From Bacilli bacterium (GTDB lineage Bacteria; Bacillota_I; Bacilli_A; RF39; UBA660), in NCBI GenBank assembly GCA_017542465.1, contig JAFXXB010000031.1, positions 1 through 32,628 of the forward strand: a stretch of DNA of 32,628 nt. The letters run 5' to 3'. Positions 31,116-32,628 of this stretch are shown one piece after another. Positions within the stretch are counted from its first letter, which is position 1. Each line of letters begins with the position of its first letter. The translations under genes and the position numbers were made by a program. The notes under the pieces were generated by a model. That model made no database searches, was not told where the DNA came from, and saw only the letters and a list, made by a program, of their open reading frames with translations.

Positions 31116-32628
<1,513 letters not shown>

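Overview
The window is about 32.6 kb of very AT-rich, densely packed bacterial DNA. It looks like a low-GC Firmicute of the Bacilli or Mollicutes-relative type, probably an uncultured gut lineage. The evidence is the rplU-prp-rpmA operon with an L21 leader RNA, an L27 with a Prp-cleaved N-terminal extension, a SipW-type signal peptidase with a TasA-like substrate, purine-rich Shine-Dalgarno sites and TTGACA/TATAAT promoters. TGA is a genuine stop: the SipW-like gene ends in a TGA that lies inside its own terminator hairpin. The genetic code is therefore the standard bacterial one, not the Mycoplasma code. Most genes are on the minus strand.

Layout. 1-4.9 kb: cell-surface and membrane genes (Thr-rich protein with an InlB-type repeat, small zinc-ribbon membrane protein, SipW-like peptidase, TasA-like protein, large polytopic protein with a C-terminal zinc ribbon). 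4.9-5.9 kb: the L21/Prp/L27 ribosomal operon with its leader. 5.9-6.35 kb: an intergenic region with a 23-codon hydrophobic peptide gene and a convergent small RNA, resembling a type I toxin-antitoxin locus. 6.4-8.9 kb: parC. 9-12.3 kb: a four-gene operon of unknown function (zinc-ribbon membrane protein, polytopic protein, anchored protein, soluble protein). 12.4-18 kb: transglutaminase-like protein, HAD phosphatase plus SDR, a DUF2441-like protein, CYTH protein plus YebC, and a membrane diguanylate cyclase. 18.1-24.4 kb: coiled-coil/acidic protein (+), an operon of rRNA-type methyltransferase, NAD kinase and LOG-like protein, an SPFH protein (+), a BRO/DinD-like protein, and an SDR plus membrane protein. 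24.5-25 kb: a transcription unit of about 500 nt with its own promoter and terminator but no gene, a candidate structured RNA. 25-30.5 kb: CBS/DHH pyrophosphatase, membrane coiled-coil protein, an NlpC/P60-like wall hydrolase (+), and three small anchored or coiled-coil proteins. 30.5-32.6 kb: tRNA-Gly(GCC), a small unknown gene, then a large serine recombinase that runs off the window, preceded by a leader peptide overlapping a strong terminator. This is probably the edge of an integrated element.

Two features run through the whole window. First, most genes end inside or directly against their own intrinsic terminator, so the last codons and stop form part of the hairpin. In one convergent pair a single perfect palindrome encodes the ends of both proteins. 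Second, a stretch of about 50 bp is nearly duplicated upstream of the small hydrophobic peptide and of the BRO-like gene. The candidates most worth following are the 500-nt RNA, the type I toxin-like locus with the shared upstream element, and the attenuated serine recombinase. All identifications come from reading the sequence; no database search was done.
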